Origin: Holophagaceae bacterium | GTDB lineage: Bacteria > Acidobacteriota > Holophagae > Holophagales > Holophagaceae | Reading direction: 5' to 3' | Length of the DNA stretch: 64,000 bases | Assembly (NCBI GenBank): GCA_017859955.1 | Contig: JAFNAB010000024.1 | Coordinates: forward strand, 1-64,000 | Shown: piece after piece, positions 52,711 to 61,045 of the stretch | Layout: the number at the start of each line of letters is the position of its first letter | How positions within the stretch are numbered: the stretch's first letter is position 1 | Made by a program: the position numbers and the translations under genes | The notes under the pieces: generated by a model | What the model saw: the letters and a program-made list of their open reading frames with translations, nothing else | Told to the model about the DNA's origin: nothing | Database searches by the model: none

Positions 52711-52736
52711 AAAAGACCCGGTTGCCCGGGTCTTTT
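52711..52736. terminator. Bidirectional terminator between pyrB and the ferredoxin gene
   Basis: Perfect 11-bp arms AAAAGACCCGG/CCGGGTCTTTT with a 4-base loop give T-runs on both strands, fitting two converging genes. Confidence 0.88.
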
Positions 52737-52756
52737 GCATGGTGCCGAACCCAGCC

Positions 52757-52927
52757 TTAGGCGGGGGAGATGGCGCTGGTGGGGCAGACGCCGACGCAGG
52801 CGCCGCAATCAATACAGGTGTCGGCGTTGATGACGTAGGTGGAGGGGCCCTCGGTGATGGCGGAAACGGGGCACTCGGAAGCGCAGGCGCCGCAGGAGAC
52901 GCAGGCGTCGGAAATCTGGTGAGCCAT
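52757..52927 (-). CDS. 2[4Fe-4S] ferredoxin
   Basis: A 56-residue bacterial-type ferredoxin starting MAHQISDACVSCGACASECP. The two clusters are CVSCGACASECP and CIDCGACVGVCP, spaced as in clostridial ferredoxins. ATG 52927 follows GAGG. It is a soluble electron carrier; its redox partners are not in the window. It is divergent from gpmI. Confidence 0.95.
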   Translation of the reverse strand: MAHQISDACVSCGACASECPVSAITEGPSTYVINADTCIDCGACVGVCPTSAISPA

Positions 52928-53080
52928 GATGAACCTCAAAAAAAGTGTGGCCCCGTTGGGGGCAGTGGTGGTTACTGGTTCTGTCACATTGCCAGAACCC
53001 AATCCTGGTGCCCGATAGAATATCCTGGTTTTTGTGCGGCGTCATTCGCGGTTGAAACTCGTCATATCAGAGAGGTCTCC

Positions 53081-54604
53081 ATGATCCCAGGTCCCATCAC
53101 CCTTCTCATCCTTGACGGATTCGGGGATGGTCCCAGGAACGCCTTCGACGCCCCCTTCATGGCGGGGATGCCCCACTTCAATGAGCTCCGGCGCCGCTAT
53201 GCGGCCACCCAGCTCCTGACCAGCGGGGAGGCGGTGGGGCTCCCTGAGGGGCAATTCGGCAATTCCGAGGTGGGCCACATGAACCTGGGGGCCGGTCGCG
53301 TGGTTTGGCAGGAGCTGACCCGCATCGACGCGGCCATCAAGAAGGGGACATTCCGGGAGAACGAGGCCATGGCCTACCTCCTGCGTAACCTAAAGACCAC
53401 TGGCGGGCGGCTCCACCTCATGGGACTGGTGTCCGATGGCGGGGTCCACAGCCATCAGAACCACCTGGTGGCCCTGGCCCAGTGGGCCCAGGCCGAGGGG
53501 GTGCCCACCACCATCCATGCCTACCTGGACGGGCGGGATACGGAGCAGAAGAGCGCCGATGGCTATCTGCAGTGGCTGGGCTTCCAGCTCCGCAACTGTC
53601 CCCTGGTGAAGATCGGGTCCCTCTGCGGCCGCTACGTGGTCATGGACCGGGACAACCGCTGGGAGCGGGTGGAGCGGGCCTGGCGCCTGCTGGTGGATGG
53701 GGTGCCGGAATTCGAGGCCAGCGACGCCGTGGCGGGGATCCAGGCCGCCTATGAGCGCGGAGAGACCGACGAGTTCGTGAGCCCCACCCGGCTGCCGGAC
53801 TTCCACCCCATCGTGGACGGGGATGGGGTGATCTTTTTCAACTTCCGGGCTGACCGCGCCCGGCAGTTCTGCCACGCCCTGGTCCACCCCGACTTCACGG
53901 GGTTCCGGCAGGCCCATCGGCCCAAGGTCAAGCTCGTGACCTTCACCCAGTACGACCGGGAACTGGATCCCTACGTCTCCGTAGCCTACCCCCCACAGAA
54001 CCTCAGCAACATCCTGGGCGAAGTGGTGGCCCGGCAGGGACTGAAGCAGCTCCGCACCGCCGAGACCGAGAAATACGCCCACGTGACCTACTTCTTCAGC
54101 GGGGGCCGGGAGGAGACCTTCGCCGGTGAGGATCGTCTCCTGGTGCCCTCACCCAAGGTGGCCACCTACGACCTTCAGCCCGAGATGAGCGCCCACCTGG
54201 TGACCCGTGGCCTGATCCAAGCTATCAAGGAGGATCAGTATCAGCTTCTGGTTTGCAATCTGGCCAACCCGGACATGGTGGGCCACACCGGGGATCTGGA
54301 TGCTGCCACCAGCGCCTGTGCCGTGGTGGATGATGCGGTCCGTCAGATCGCCCAGGCCGTTCTCGATCGCAAGGGCGCCCTCTTTATTACCGCCGACCAC
54401 GGGAACTGCGAGTGCATGCGGGACGAAAAGGGCAATCCCCATACGGCCCACACCCTCAGTCCCGTGCCCGCCCTGCTCATTGCGGAAGGTTTCGAGGCCC
54501 GCCAGCTTCGCTCCGGTGGTGCGCTGTGTGATGTGGCGCCCACGCTCCTCAAGCTCATGGGGATCGAGCAGCCGGTGGAGATGGAAGGCCTGAGCCTGTT
54601 CTAA
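53081..54604 (+). CDS. gpmI: 2,3-bisphosphoglycerate-independent phosphoglycerate mutase
   Basis: A 507-residue two-metal enzyme of the alkaline-phosphatase superfamily. LILDGFGDGP gives the first Asp ligand, GQFGNSEVGHMNLGAGR the catalytic Ser, DGRDTEQKSA and FNFRADRARQ the second domain. ITADHGNCECM and HTAHTLSPVPALL complete the metal sites. ATG 53081 follows GAGG. It interconverts 3- and 2-phosphoglycerate in glycolysis. Confidence 0.96.
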   Translation: MIPGPITLLILDGFGDGPRNAFDAPFMAGMPHFNELRRRYAATQLLTSGEAVGLPEGQFGNSEVGHMNLGAGRVVWQELTRIDAAIKKGTFRENEAMAYLLRNLKTTGGRLHLMGLVSDGGVHSHQNHLVALAQWAQAEGVPTTIHAYLDGRDTEQKSADGYLQWLGFQLRNCPLVKIGSLCGRYVVMDRDNRWERVERAWRLLVDGVPEFEASDAVAGIQAAYERGETDEFVSPTRLPDFHPIVDGDGVIFFNFRADRARQFCHALVHPDFTGFRQAHRPKVKLVTFTQYDRELDPYVSVAYPPQNLSNILGEVVARQGLKQLRTAETEKYAHVTYFFSGGREETFAGEDRLLVPSPKVATYDLQPEMSAHLVTRGLIQAIKEDQYQLLVCNLANPDMVGHTGDLDAATSACAVVDDAVRQIAQAVLDRKGALFITADHGNCECMRDEKGNPHTAHTLSPVPALLIAEGFEARQLRSGGALCDVAPTLLKLMGIEQPVEMEGLSLF

Positions 54605-54627
54605 GCCCGTTCAACTTAGGAACCTTC

Positions 54628-54654
54628 GCCGGCCCGCGCATCGCGCGGGCCGGC
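54628..54654 (+). terminator. gpmI terminator
   Basis: Perfect 12-bp arms GCCGGCCCGCGC and complement with a 3-base loop, 24 bp after the stop, followed by TTCAGTTT. Confidence 0.75.
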
Positions 54655-54737
54655 TTCAGTTTGGCTACCTTCCGGCATTCTCTGGCAAGGCTTTTGCTCA
54701 TCTCCTAAGAGCCTGCACTGGTTGCCTAGGAGTCCCC

Positions 54738-55199
54738 ATGAGTGTCAGTTCGGTTGATTCGAGCAGTTCCCAAAGCATCGGTAATCTCCTCCTGCAGCAG
54801 CTGCTGGCCGAGGGCACCTCCTCTCAGAGCTCTAGCAGTCTCTCCAGCCTCCTCGACGATCTGGTCTCCATCTCCTCAACGGGGAAGCAGCTCAGCCAGG
54901 CCCCCGAGGCCGTCACCAAGGCCATGAGCGATCTCCTGTCGAGCCAGAAGGATGTCGAGGGTGATCTCACTCAACTGAAAAACTACTTCAAACAGAATCC
55001 CGAGCGGCTGGCGAGCGTCCTGAGCACCCTTCAGAGCGGAACCATTACCTACAGCGCCTCCGGGCTCCTCAACAGCAGTTCTGATAAAAGCGCCCTGCTC
55101 TCAGCCCTGCTCGGGGCCCAGAGCCAGGGCTCGCTCTTCAGTTTTCTTGGCGATTCGGGGAGCGGAGCCAGCAACAGCACGCTCTCGCTACTTGGTTGA
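54738..55199 (+). CDS. Ser-rich hypothetical protein, 153 aa
   Basis: Not recognised. It starts MSVSSVDSSSSQSIGNLLLQ behind a TAGGAG site. Ser and Leu dominate; a predicted helical core (SQAPEAVTKAMSDLLSSQKD, LTQLKNYFKQNPERLASVL) is flanked by Ser-rich low-complexity ends. It contains DLVSISSTGKQL, a DxVSxSS motif shared with the next small gene and reminiscent of FlgM-like or flagellum-associated proteins. Confidence 0.6.
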   Translation: MSVSSVDSSSSQSIGNLLLQQLLAEGTSSQSSSSLSSLLDDLVSISSTGKQLSQAPEAVTKAMSDLLSSQKDVEGDLTQLKNYFKQNPERLASVLSTLQSGTITYSASGLLNSSSDKSALLSALLGAQSQGSLFSFLGDSGSGASNSTLSLLG

Positions 55200-55263
55200 C
55201 CAGGCCTCTAGCCACCAGGAAACCCATGCCCGGTAGCCCCCGGGTCTTCTCACGGAGCATCCG

Positions 55264-55485
55264 ATGACCGCCATCCATGGAGTCAAGATCCACCCCGCCC
55301 ACGTCCCCCAGACGCCCACTCCGCAGTCCTCCCAGCCCAAGGCTGCCCCGACAGGTAACCAGGCCAGCGCCGCCCAGGACAGCGTGTCCCTCTCCAGCGC
55401 CGCTCTCCAGGCCTCCAAGAACCAGGGAACGAACTCTGCCCCGCCCCAGGATTTCCCAACCTACAAGGCTCCGTGGACCCGCTAG
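55264..55485 (+). CDS. Small polar hypothetical protein, 73 aa
   Basis: Starts MTAIHGVKIHPAHVPQTP with GGAG upstream. Rich in Pro, Ser, Gln and Ala, probably disordered, with AQDSVSLSSAALQASKN as the only distinctive motif. It lies 64 bp after the Ser-rich gene and may be co-transcribed. No function assigned. Confidence 0.5.
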   Translation: MTAIHGVKIHPAHVPQTPTPQSSQPKAAPTGNQASAAQDSVSLSSAALQASKNQGTNSAPPQDFPTYKAPWTR

Positions 55486-55548
55486 GCGCCTTCAGGCGGG
55501 TCCGGGGTTTTGGATGGGCACATGTTGCCCGTACCCAGCCTTGACCTG

Positions 55549-56814
55549 CTACCGCTGTTTGGAAACCGGATCATCCTTGGTCGCCATCAACTGGTGGGCG
55601 ACCCTTCTCCACTCCGGGAGACCCAGGGCGAAGATGGCGCCAGCCACAATGCAGCCGCAACCGGTTACCGCGACGGTGGCCGGTGCGGACATGAACCGGC
55701 CCAGGCCCCCCACCAGGAGGCCACCGATGGGCACCATGCCCAGGAACATGACGGTGTAGATGGACATCACCCGGCCCCGAAAGGCATCGGGCAGCATCAT
55801 CTGGAGCAGGGTGTTGGTGGCGGCCATCTCGATCATGAAGGTATAGCCCACTGGGATCAGCAGCAGGGCGGATAGCAGCAGGTCGCGGCTCATGGAGAAG
55901 GCCAGGAGGCTGATGCCAAAGAGCAGGGAGGCCCCGGCGATCCAGGATGCCAGGCCCCGGGCCCTCTTCCGGAGAGCCATGGTGAGGGCTCCAGCCAGGG
56001 CGCCGAAGCCGCTGGCGCTTCCCAGGATGCCCAGGGCCCTGGCGCCCCCATGGAGAATGTGGTCCGCGAAGATGGGCATGAGCACGGAATAGCTGGTTCC
56101 CAGGAGGCTGAGGAGGCCCAGCAGGATCAACAGCCTGCGGATGGGCAGGCTGCTTCCGGCAAAGGCGAAGCCCCCCTTGAGCTGGTCCAGGGGGGAACCC
56201 CTGTGCTCGAGGTGTTTTGCCTTCCGCTGGCTTTTCATTTTCAGGAGGGCGGCGATGACGGCCAGGTAGCTCAGGGCGTTCAGCAGGAAGCACCATCCCT
56301 CGCCCCAGAGCGCCACGAAGAGGCCGGCCACCGCTGGCCCGAGGAAGCGTGCCCCCGTCACCATGGAGGAGTTGAGGGCGATGGCGTTCATGAGGTCCTC
56401 CTTGGGGACCGCCTCCGCCACGAAGACCTGCCGTCCCGGGTTGTCGAAGGCGTTCACGAGACCCAGAAGGAAGGCCGCGGTAACCACGTGCCAGAGACGG
56501 ACCCAGTGGCCCAGGGTCAGGATGCTGAGAACCAGAGCCAGGAGCATGGCGCTGACCTGGGTGTAGAGGAGCAGGCGCCGGGTCGTGATGCGGTCCGTGA
56601 TCAGGCCTCCCAAGGGGGCGAAGATGAGGATGGGCAGCTGGCCGAAGAAGGTGGCGAGGCCCAGGGCCGTGGAACTCCCTGTGAGCCGGTAGATCAGCCA
56701 GCTCTGGGCCACCATCTGCATCCAGGTGCCAATGAGCGAGATCACCTGGCCCGAGGCGAAGAGCCCGAACTCGCGGTGGCGCAGGGCCCGGAGTGCATCC
56801 GGCAGCTTCAGCAT
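55549..56814 (-). CDS. MFS transporter (EntS/MFS_3 type)
   Basis: A 421-residue transporter with 12 predicted helices. RALRHREFGLFASGQVISLIGTWMQMVAQSWLIYRLTGS in pattern opens the MFS_3 family; GGLITDRITTRRLLL is the loop 2-3 motif A. NAFDNPGRQVFVAEAVPKEDLMNAIALNSS in pattern is also characteristic. ATG 56814 is chosen because upstream extension has no MFS content. Substrate unknown; relatives export siderophores or drugs. Repeat element copy 2 lies just upstream. Confidence 0.88.
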   Translation of the reverse strand: MLKLPDALRALRHREFGLFASGQVISLIGTWMQMVAQSWLIYRLTGSSTALGLATFFGQLPILIFAPLGGLITDRITTRRLLLYTQVSAMLLALVLSILTLGHWVRLWHVVTAAFLLGLVNAFDNPGRQVFVAEAVPKEDLMNAIALNSSMVTGARFLGPAVAGLFVALWGEGWCFLLNALSYLAVIAALLKMKSQRKAKHLEHRGSPLDQLKGGFAFAGSSLPIRRLLILLGLLSLLGTSYSVLMPIFADHILHGGARALGILGSASGFGALAGALTMALRKRARGLASWIAGASLLFGISLLAFSMSRDLLLSALLLIPVGYTFMIEMAATNTLLQMMLPDAFRGRVMSIYTVMFLGMVPIGGLLVGGLGRFMSAPATVAVTGCGCIVAGAIFALGLPEWRRVAHQLMATKDDPVSKQR

Positions 56815-56871
56815 AGGGGGGCTTTCCAGGGGCGGGGGTGCCTCAAAGGCATTCGCAACCAAAAGAAATAA

Positions 56872-57178
56872 ATTCCACCACGAAGACTCCAAGGGCACCA
56901 AGTTTCACAAAGAAAAGCCTGTTGCGTTGACCAGGACACTCAGGCCTGGTTCCGGGAGGGGCAGGCGGCGGAGGCACGCAGGCGTGCCGTAGCCACCCGT
57001 CCCTCCCGGAACTCGCACGGCGGCGCCGTGCGCGCCCGCATAGCGGGGTGGCCTGAGTGTTCAGCCAATAGCACTTCGCGGGGGGAGTTGGCTTTCACAC
57101 TCGCCTTAGGCGCAATCATTGATCGCATGTAAACCCTTGGTGACTCCTTTGTGTCCTTGTGTCTTGGTGGTGTAAGTC
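56872..57178. repeat. Nested-palindrome element (copy 2)
   Basis: Same layout as 22904-23222. Degenerate ends of CCAAGGGCACCAAG/CTTGGTG units (56872-56915 and 57130-57175) enclose a perfect 11-bp pair (56936-56946 with 57050-57060). Inside is a perfect 12-bp stem (56949-56960 with 57001-57012), an apical hairpin (56973-56988) and two hairpins after the stem (57015-57031 and 57035-57047). The sequences differ from copy 1 but the order and spacing of paired parts agree. It lies in the gap between two same-direction MFS genes. Confidence 0.8.
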
Positions 57179-57216
57179 GTTTTTTTGCGATTTATCCCAT
57201 TGATTGCGAATGGGTA

Positions 57217-58446
57217 TCACCCCTTCTTTGCGTCCATACGATCCAGTTTCCTGAGTTCAGGCACCAGTCCGGCGGTGGCGGCGACCACGCCCAGGGTCAT
57301 GCAGCCTCCGAAGATGACACTGGGCACCAGGCCCATGAGGCGCGCCACCAGGCCTGATTCAAAGGCGCCCAGCTCGTTGCTGGAGCCGATGAAGAAGCTG
57401 TTCACGGCTGAGACTCGGCCCATCATGTCCTGGGGGGTGAAGCTCTGGACCAGCGTGGCCCGTAGCACCACGCTGACGTTGTCGAAGGCCCCGGACAGAG
57501 CCAGGATGGCCAGGGAGAGGCCGAAGCTCCGGGAGAGGGCAAAGGCGATCCAGCAGGCCCCGAAGGCCGCTACGAACCAGAGCAGGGTGCGCCCCGCGCG
57601 ACGCATGGGGGGCAGGAAGGCCAGGGCAAGGCTCATGAAGACGGACCCCACGGCAGGCGCGGCCCGCAGGATGCCTAGGCCCTGGGGACCGGTCTTCAGG
57701 ATGTCCGAGGCGAAGACCGGCAGCAGAGCCACAGCGCCCCCGAAGAGAACGGCGAAGAGATCCAGGGAGAGGGCCCCCAGGATGAGCTTCCGGTCAAAGA
57801 CGAAACGGAGTCCATCCGTGAGGCTCCTGAAGAGGGTCCCGGTGGCGGGAGTTTGGCGGGGCCGGGGCTTGAGGCGCAGCAGGAAGACCAGGCCCAGAAC
57901 CATGAGGCAGGCCTCGAAGCCGTAGGCCAGGCGGGCGCTGCCGAAGCCGAAGAGCAGACCCCCCAGGGCGGGGCCCAGCACCATGGCCAGGTGCCCCAGG
58001 GAGCTTCGCCAAGTGGCAGCGTTCTGGTATGCCTCCCGGGGGATCAGCTCCGTGCCGAGGGCCTGGGAGGCCGGGCGGTAGAAGGCGCGTCCCAGTCCCG
58101 CCAGGCCTTGGATGGCGTAGAAGGGCAGGGCACTGGTGGGGCTTCCCAGGTTGTAGGCGAAGAGCATCAGGGCGCAGAGCAGCAGCAGGGCACTGGCTCC
58201 CAGGGAGAGCCAGCGGCGGTCCTTCCGGTCGGCGGCGTAGCCCCCCACCAGGGTCAGGGCCAGAAAGGGGACCGCTTCAGCAAGTCCCACCAGTCCCAGA
58301 CTGAGGGGGTCGCGGGTGATGGCGTAGACCTGCCACCCCATGACCACGGTCTGGATCTGGGTGGCCATGAAGACGGCTGTCGTGCCCAGGAGGAACCAGC
58401 GATATTCGGCGTAGTGGAGGGACTGGAAGGGATCGTGTTTGCTCAC
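57217..58446 (-). CDS. MFS transporter
   Basis: A 409-residue, 12-helix transporter starting MSKHDPFQSLHYAEYRWFL. QIQTVVMGWQVYAITRDPLSLGLVGLAEAVPFLALTLVGGYAADRKDRR in pattern carries motif A. LVQSFTPQDMMGRVSAVNSFFIGSSNELG in pattern is typical of the DHA3-like group. It overlaps the MacB-like permease by ATGA and so is the last gene of the adaptor-permease-MFS operon. Substrate unknown. Confidence 0.88.
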   Translation of the reverse strand: MSKHDPFQSLHYAEYRWFLLGTTAVFMATQIQTVVMGWQVYAITRDPLSLGLVGLAEAVPFLALTLVGGYAADRKDRRWLSLGASALLLLCALMLFAYNLGSPTSALPFYAIQGLAGLGRAFYRPASQALGTELIPREAYQNAATWRSSLGHLAMVLGPALGGLLFGFGSARLAYGFEACLMVLGLVFLLRLKPRPRQTPATGTLFRSLTDGLRFVFDRKLILGALSLDLFAVLFGGAVALLPVFASDILKTGPQGLGILRAAPAVGSVFMSLALAFLPPMRRAGRTLLWFVAAFGACWIAFALSRSFGLSLAILALSGAFDNVSVVLRATLVQSFTPQDMMGRVSAVNSFFIGSSNELGAFESGLVARLMGLVPSVIFGGCMTLGVVAATAGLVPELRKLDRMDAKKG

Positions 58447-59669
58447 TCGTATCTCAAGGCATCAATCACATCCAGCTTGGCCGCTTTCAGCGCGGGAAGG
58501 AAGCCCGCCAGTACGCCGACCACCGCGCTGAAGCCGAGCCCCAGGGCGATGGCCCAGGGCATGGCCACGGCGGGCAGGGGTGTGAAGGACCTGAGGATCC
58601 AGATGGCAACCAGGGCCATAACGATTCCCAGGACACCGCCGAGGATGGACAGCACCACGGCTTCCGTGAGGAACTGCCAGAGCACCTTCCGGCGGGTGGC
58701 CCCCAGGGCGCGTCGGATGCCGATCTCCCGGGTGCGCTCGGTGACGCTCACCAGCATGATGTTGGAGATGCCGATGCCCCCCACCACCAGGGAGATCCCG
58801 GCGGACATGGCCAGGAACATGGTGAGCACCCCGGCCTGCTGCTCCTGCATCTTGATCCAGTCGTCCTGCTTGCGGAACTGGAAAGGGGATTCGTCCCTGG
58901 GTCCCAGGCGCAGGCGCTGGCGAAGCAGGGCCGTGATCTCGGCTTCGGCCTCGACGCCCTTGCCCTCCCGGGCGCTGACCGTGATGTTCTGGATTCGGTC
59001 CCGGCCCATGATCTTGCGCATGACCGTGGTGTAGGGGGCCACCACCGTATCGTCCTGGTCCCCCATAAGGCTGGCGCCCTTCTTCTCGAAGACGCCGACC
59101 ACTTCGAAAGGCATCTTGCCGATGCGGATGGTCTGGCCCACGGGATCCTCGCCATTGGGGAAGAGGTTGTCCGCCACGGTCTGACCCAGGACACAGACCT
59201 TGGCCTGGCCCTTGACCTCACTCTCGGTGAAGAAGCGCCCCGACTCCACCTCCCAGCCCCGGATGCGGGGGAACTCGACGTTGGAGCCCTGGACATTGGT
59301 GACGTAATTGTTGTTCTGGAAAACCACCGGGCGGCTGGTGCGGACCATGGGGCTGGCGGCCGCCACGCTGCTGTTGCCCAGTTCGTTCATGATGAGCTGG
59401 GCGTCGGTGTCCCGGAGGACTTCCACGCTGCCCTGGCTCATGGGACCCATGCTGCTCCTGCCCCCCGCTCCATTGAAGATGGTGAGCATGTTGGAGCCCA
59501 TGTTCTGGATGAGGGCGACGGAGGCGCGCTTGGATCCTTCGCCGATGCCGATCATGGCGATGACGGAGCCCACGCCGATGATGATCCCCAGCATGGTGAG
59601 GAAAGCCCGGGTCTTGTTGCGGGTGATGGCGAAAAGGGCGAGCTTGATGAACTCTAAAAAGCCATTCAT
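58443..59669 (-). CDS. MacB-like ABC permease (no ATPase domain)
   Basis: A 408-residue permease with one N-terminal helix, a periplasmic MacB_PCD domain (~50-250) and three FtsX helices. NKTRAFLTMLGIIIGVGSVIAMIGIGEGSK in pattern is the MacB start of the membrane part; VTERTREIGIRRALGATRRKVLWQFLTEAV in pattern is the coupling helix. ATG 59669 follows AGGAG. E. coli MacB carries its ATPase at the N-terminus; here it is absent, and no ATPase gene is in the operon. Confidence 0.9.
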   Translation of the reverse strand: MNGFLEFIKLALFAITRNKTRAFLTMLGIIIGVGSVIAMIGIGEGSKRASVALIQNMGSNMLTIFNGAGGRSSMGPMSQGSVEVLRDTDAQLIMNELGNSSVAAASPMVRTSRPVVFQNNNYVTNVQGSNVEFPRIRGWEVESGRFFTESEVKGQAKVCVLGQTVADNLFPNGEDPVGQTIRIGKMPFEVVGVFEKKGASLMGDQDDTVVAPYTTVMRKIMGRDRIQNITVSAREGKGVEAEAEITALLRQRLRLGPRDESPFQFRKQDDWIKMQEQQAGVLTMFLAMSAGISLVVGGIGISNIMLVSVTERTREIGIRRALGATRRKVLWQFLTEAVVLSILGGVLGIVMALVAIWILRSFTPLPAVAMPWAIALGLGFSAVVGVLAGFLPALKAAKLDVIDALRYE

Positions 59670-59679
59670 GTGAGCGCTC

Positions 59680-60972
59680 CTAGCGGCGCGGCATGCCGCC
59701 GGGGCTGCCACCGATGGGAGCACTGGCGCTGGTGGCGGCCTTCTTGGAGTCGTCCAGACCCGTGAGGATGGCCATGCCTTCCGAAAGGTTCTCGCCGGAA
59801 ACTTCCGTGAACTGGCCGTCACTGACCCCAGCCTGCACCGGTACTGCCTTGGGCTTGCCGTTCTCCAGGATCCAGAGCCGATCCTCCCGCTTGGCAACGA
59901 GTCCCTTGGCCAGAGGACCTCGCCCCTGAGCAGGTTTCTCATCCTTCTTGGCGCTGGAGTCCTTCTGGAAAGCACTGGGATTGAAGCGCAGGGCCACCGC
60001 GGGAACCCGCAGGACGCCCTCCCGGCGGTTGGTGACGATGCTGACATTGGCCGTCATGCCGGGCATCAGAGCCAGATCCCCCTGGTAGACCTGGCCCCCT
60101 GCGGGGACGTACCGGGCCGTGCTCCCGCTGGCGTCACTCCGAGCGGGCTGAGAGGCCTTGGGCTCGTTGCTGACCTCCATGACCACCTTGTAGGTCACCA
60201 CGTTCTGGGTGGTGATGGGTTCCAGGCGGACTTCGCTCACCGAACCCTTGAACTGCTTGTCCGGGAAGCTGTCCACCGTGAAGAAGGCCTTCTGGCCCAC
60301 CGCCACCAGTCCGATGTCCGCCTCGTCGATGGAGGCCTCGACCTTCATGCGGGAGAGATCCTGGGCGATGGTGAAGAGGTTCGGCGTGCTGAAGCTGGCG
60401 GCCACAGTCTGGCCCACGTCCACCGAGCGGGCCACGACCACGCCGTTGACCGGGGCCAGGATGGTGCAGTAAGCGAGATTGATCCTGGCCTTGGAGAGGG
60501 CTGCCCGGGCGGATTCCAGGCTGCCCCCGGCAGTCTTCATGGCCATCTCCTTGGCCTCCAGATCGGAATCCGCCACAAGCTGCAGGGCCGCTAGGCGCTT
60601 GTTCCGGTTGTAATCGGCCTTGGCATTGTCATAGGTGGCCTGGGCCCGTTGGAGGGCTGCCTCTGCATCCCTCAGCTGGGTTTCCCAAACCGTCGGATCG
60701 ATGCGGGCGATGACCTGCCCCTTCTTCACCAGGCTGTTGTAGTCCGCGTAGAGGTCCGTGACCACGCCGGAGACCTGGGTGCCCACGGGTACCTGGACCA
60801 GGGCGTTGATGGTGCCTGTGGCGCTGATGCGCTGGGTGATGTTGCCCCGGTCGACGGTGGCGGTGCGCCACTTGATCTCCTCGACGGGCTTGCGCAGGGC
60901 CCAGGCTGTGCCTGCGCCCGCCAGGACCACCACCGCCGCTGCACCGATCCAGGTATTACGCTTCAAAGCCAT
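59680..60972 (-). CDS. MacA-like periplasmic adaptor
   Basis: A 430-residue membrane fusion protein. One N-terminal helix (WIGAAAVVVLAGAGTAWAL) is followed by TATVDRGNITQRISATGTINALVQVPVGTQVSGVV in pattern, the MacA opening. A coiled hairpin (~100-160), INLAYCTILAPVNGVVVARSVDVGQTV in pattern and a beta-barrel plus MPD domain come next. The C-terminus is Ser/Gly/Pro-rich. It lies 10 bp upstream of the permease. Confidence 0.9.
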   Translation of the reverse strand: MALKRNTWIGAAAVVVLAGAGTAWALRKPVEEIKWRTATVDRGNITQRISATGTINALVQVPVGTQVSGVVTDLYADYNSLVKKGQVIARIDPTVWETQLRDAEAALQRAQATYDNAKADYNRNKRLAALQLVADSDLEAKEMAMKTAGGSLESARAALSKARINLAYCTILAPVNGVVVARSVDVGQTVAASFSTPNLFTIAQDLSRMKVEASIDEADIGLVAVGQKAFFTVDSFPDKQFKGSVSEVRLEPITTQNVVTYKVVMEVSNEPKASQPARSDASGSTARYVPAGGQVYQGDLALMPGMTANVSIVTNRREGVLRVPAVALRFNPSAFQKDSSAKKDEKPAQGRGPLAKGLVAKREDRLWILENGKPKAVPVQAGVSDGQFTEVSGENLSEGMAILTGLDDSKKAATSASAPIGGSPGGMPRR

Positions 60973-61045
60973 GCCAAACTCCCACAGGCCCCAGATTGGA
61001 CCAGCACATCACGTTATGACCATTCGAAAAGGCTAAGGGTTGAGG

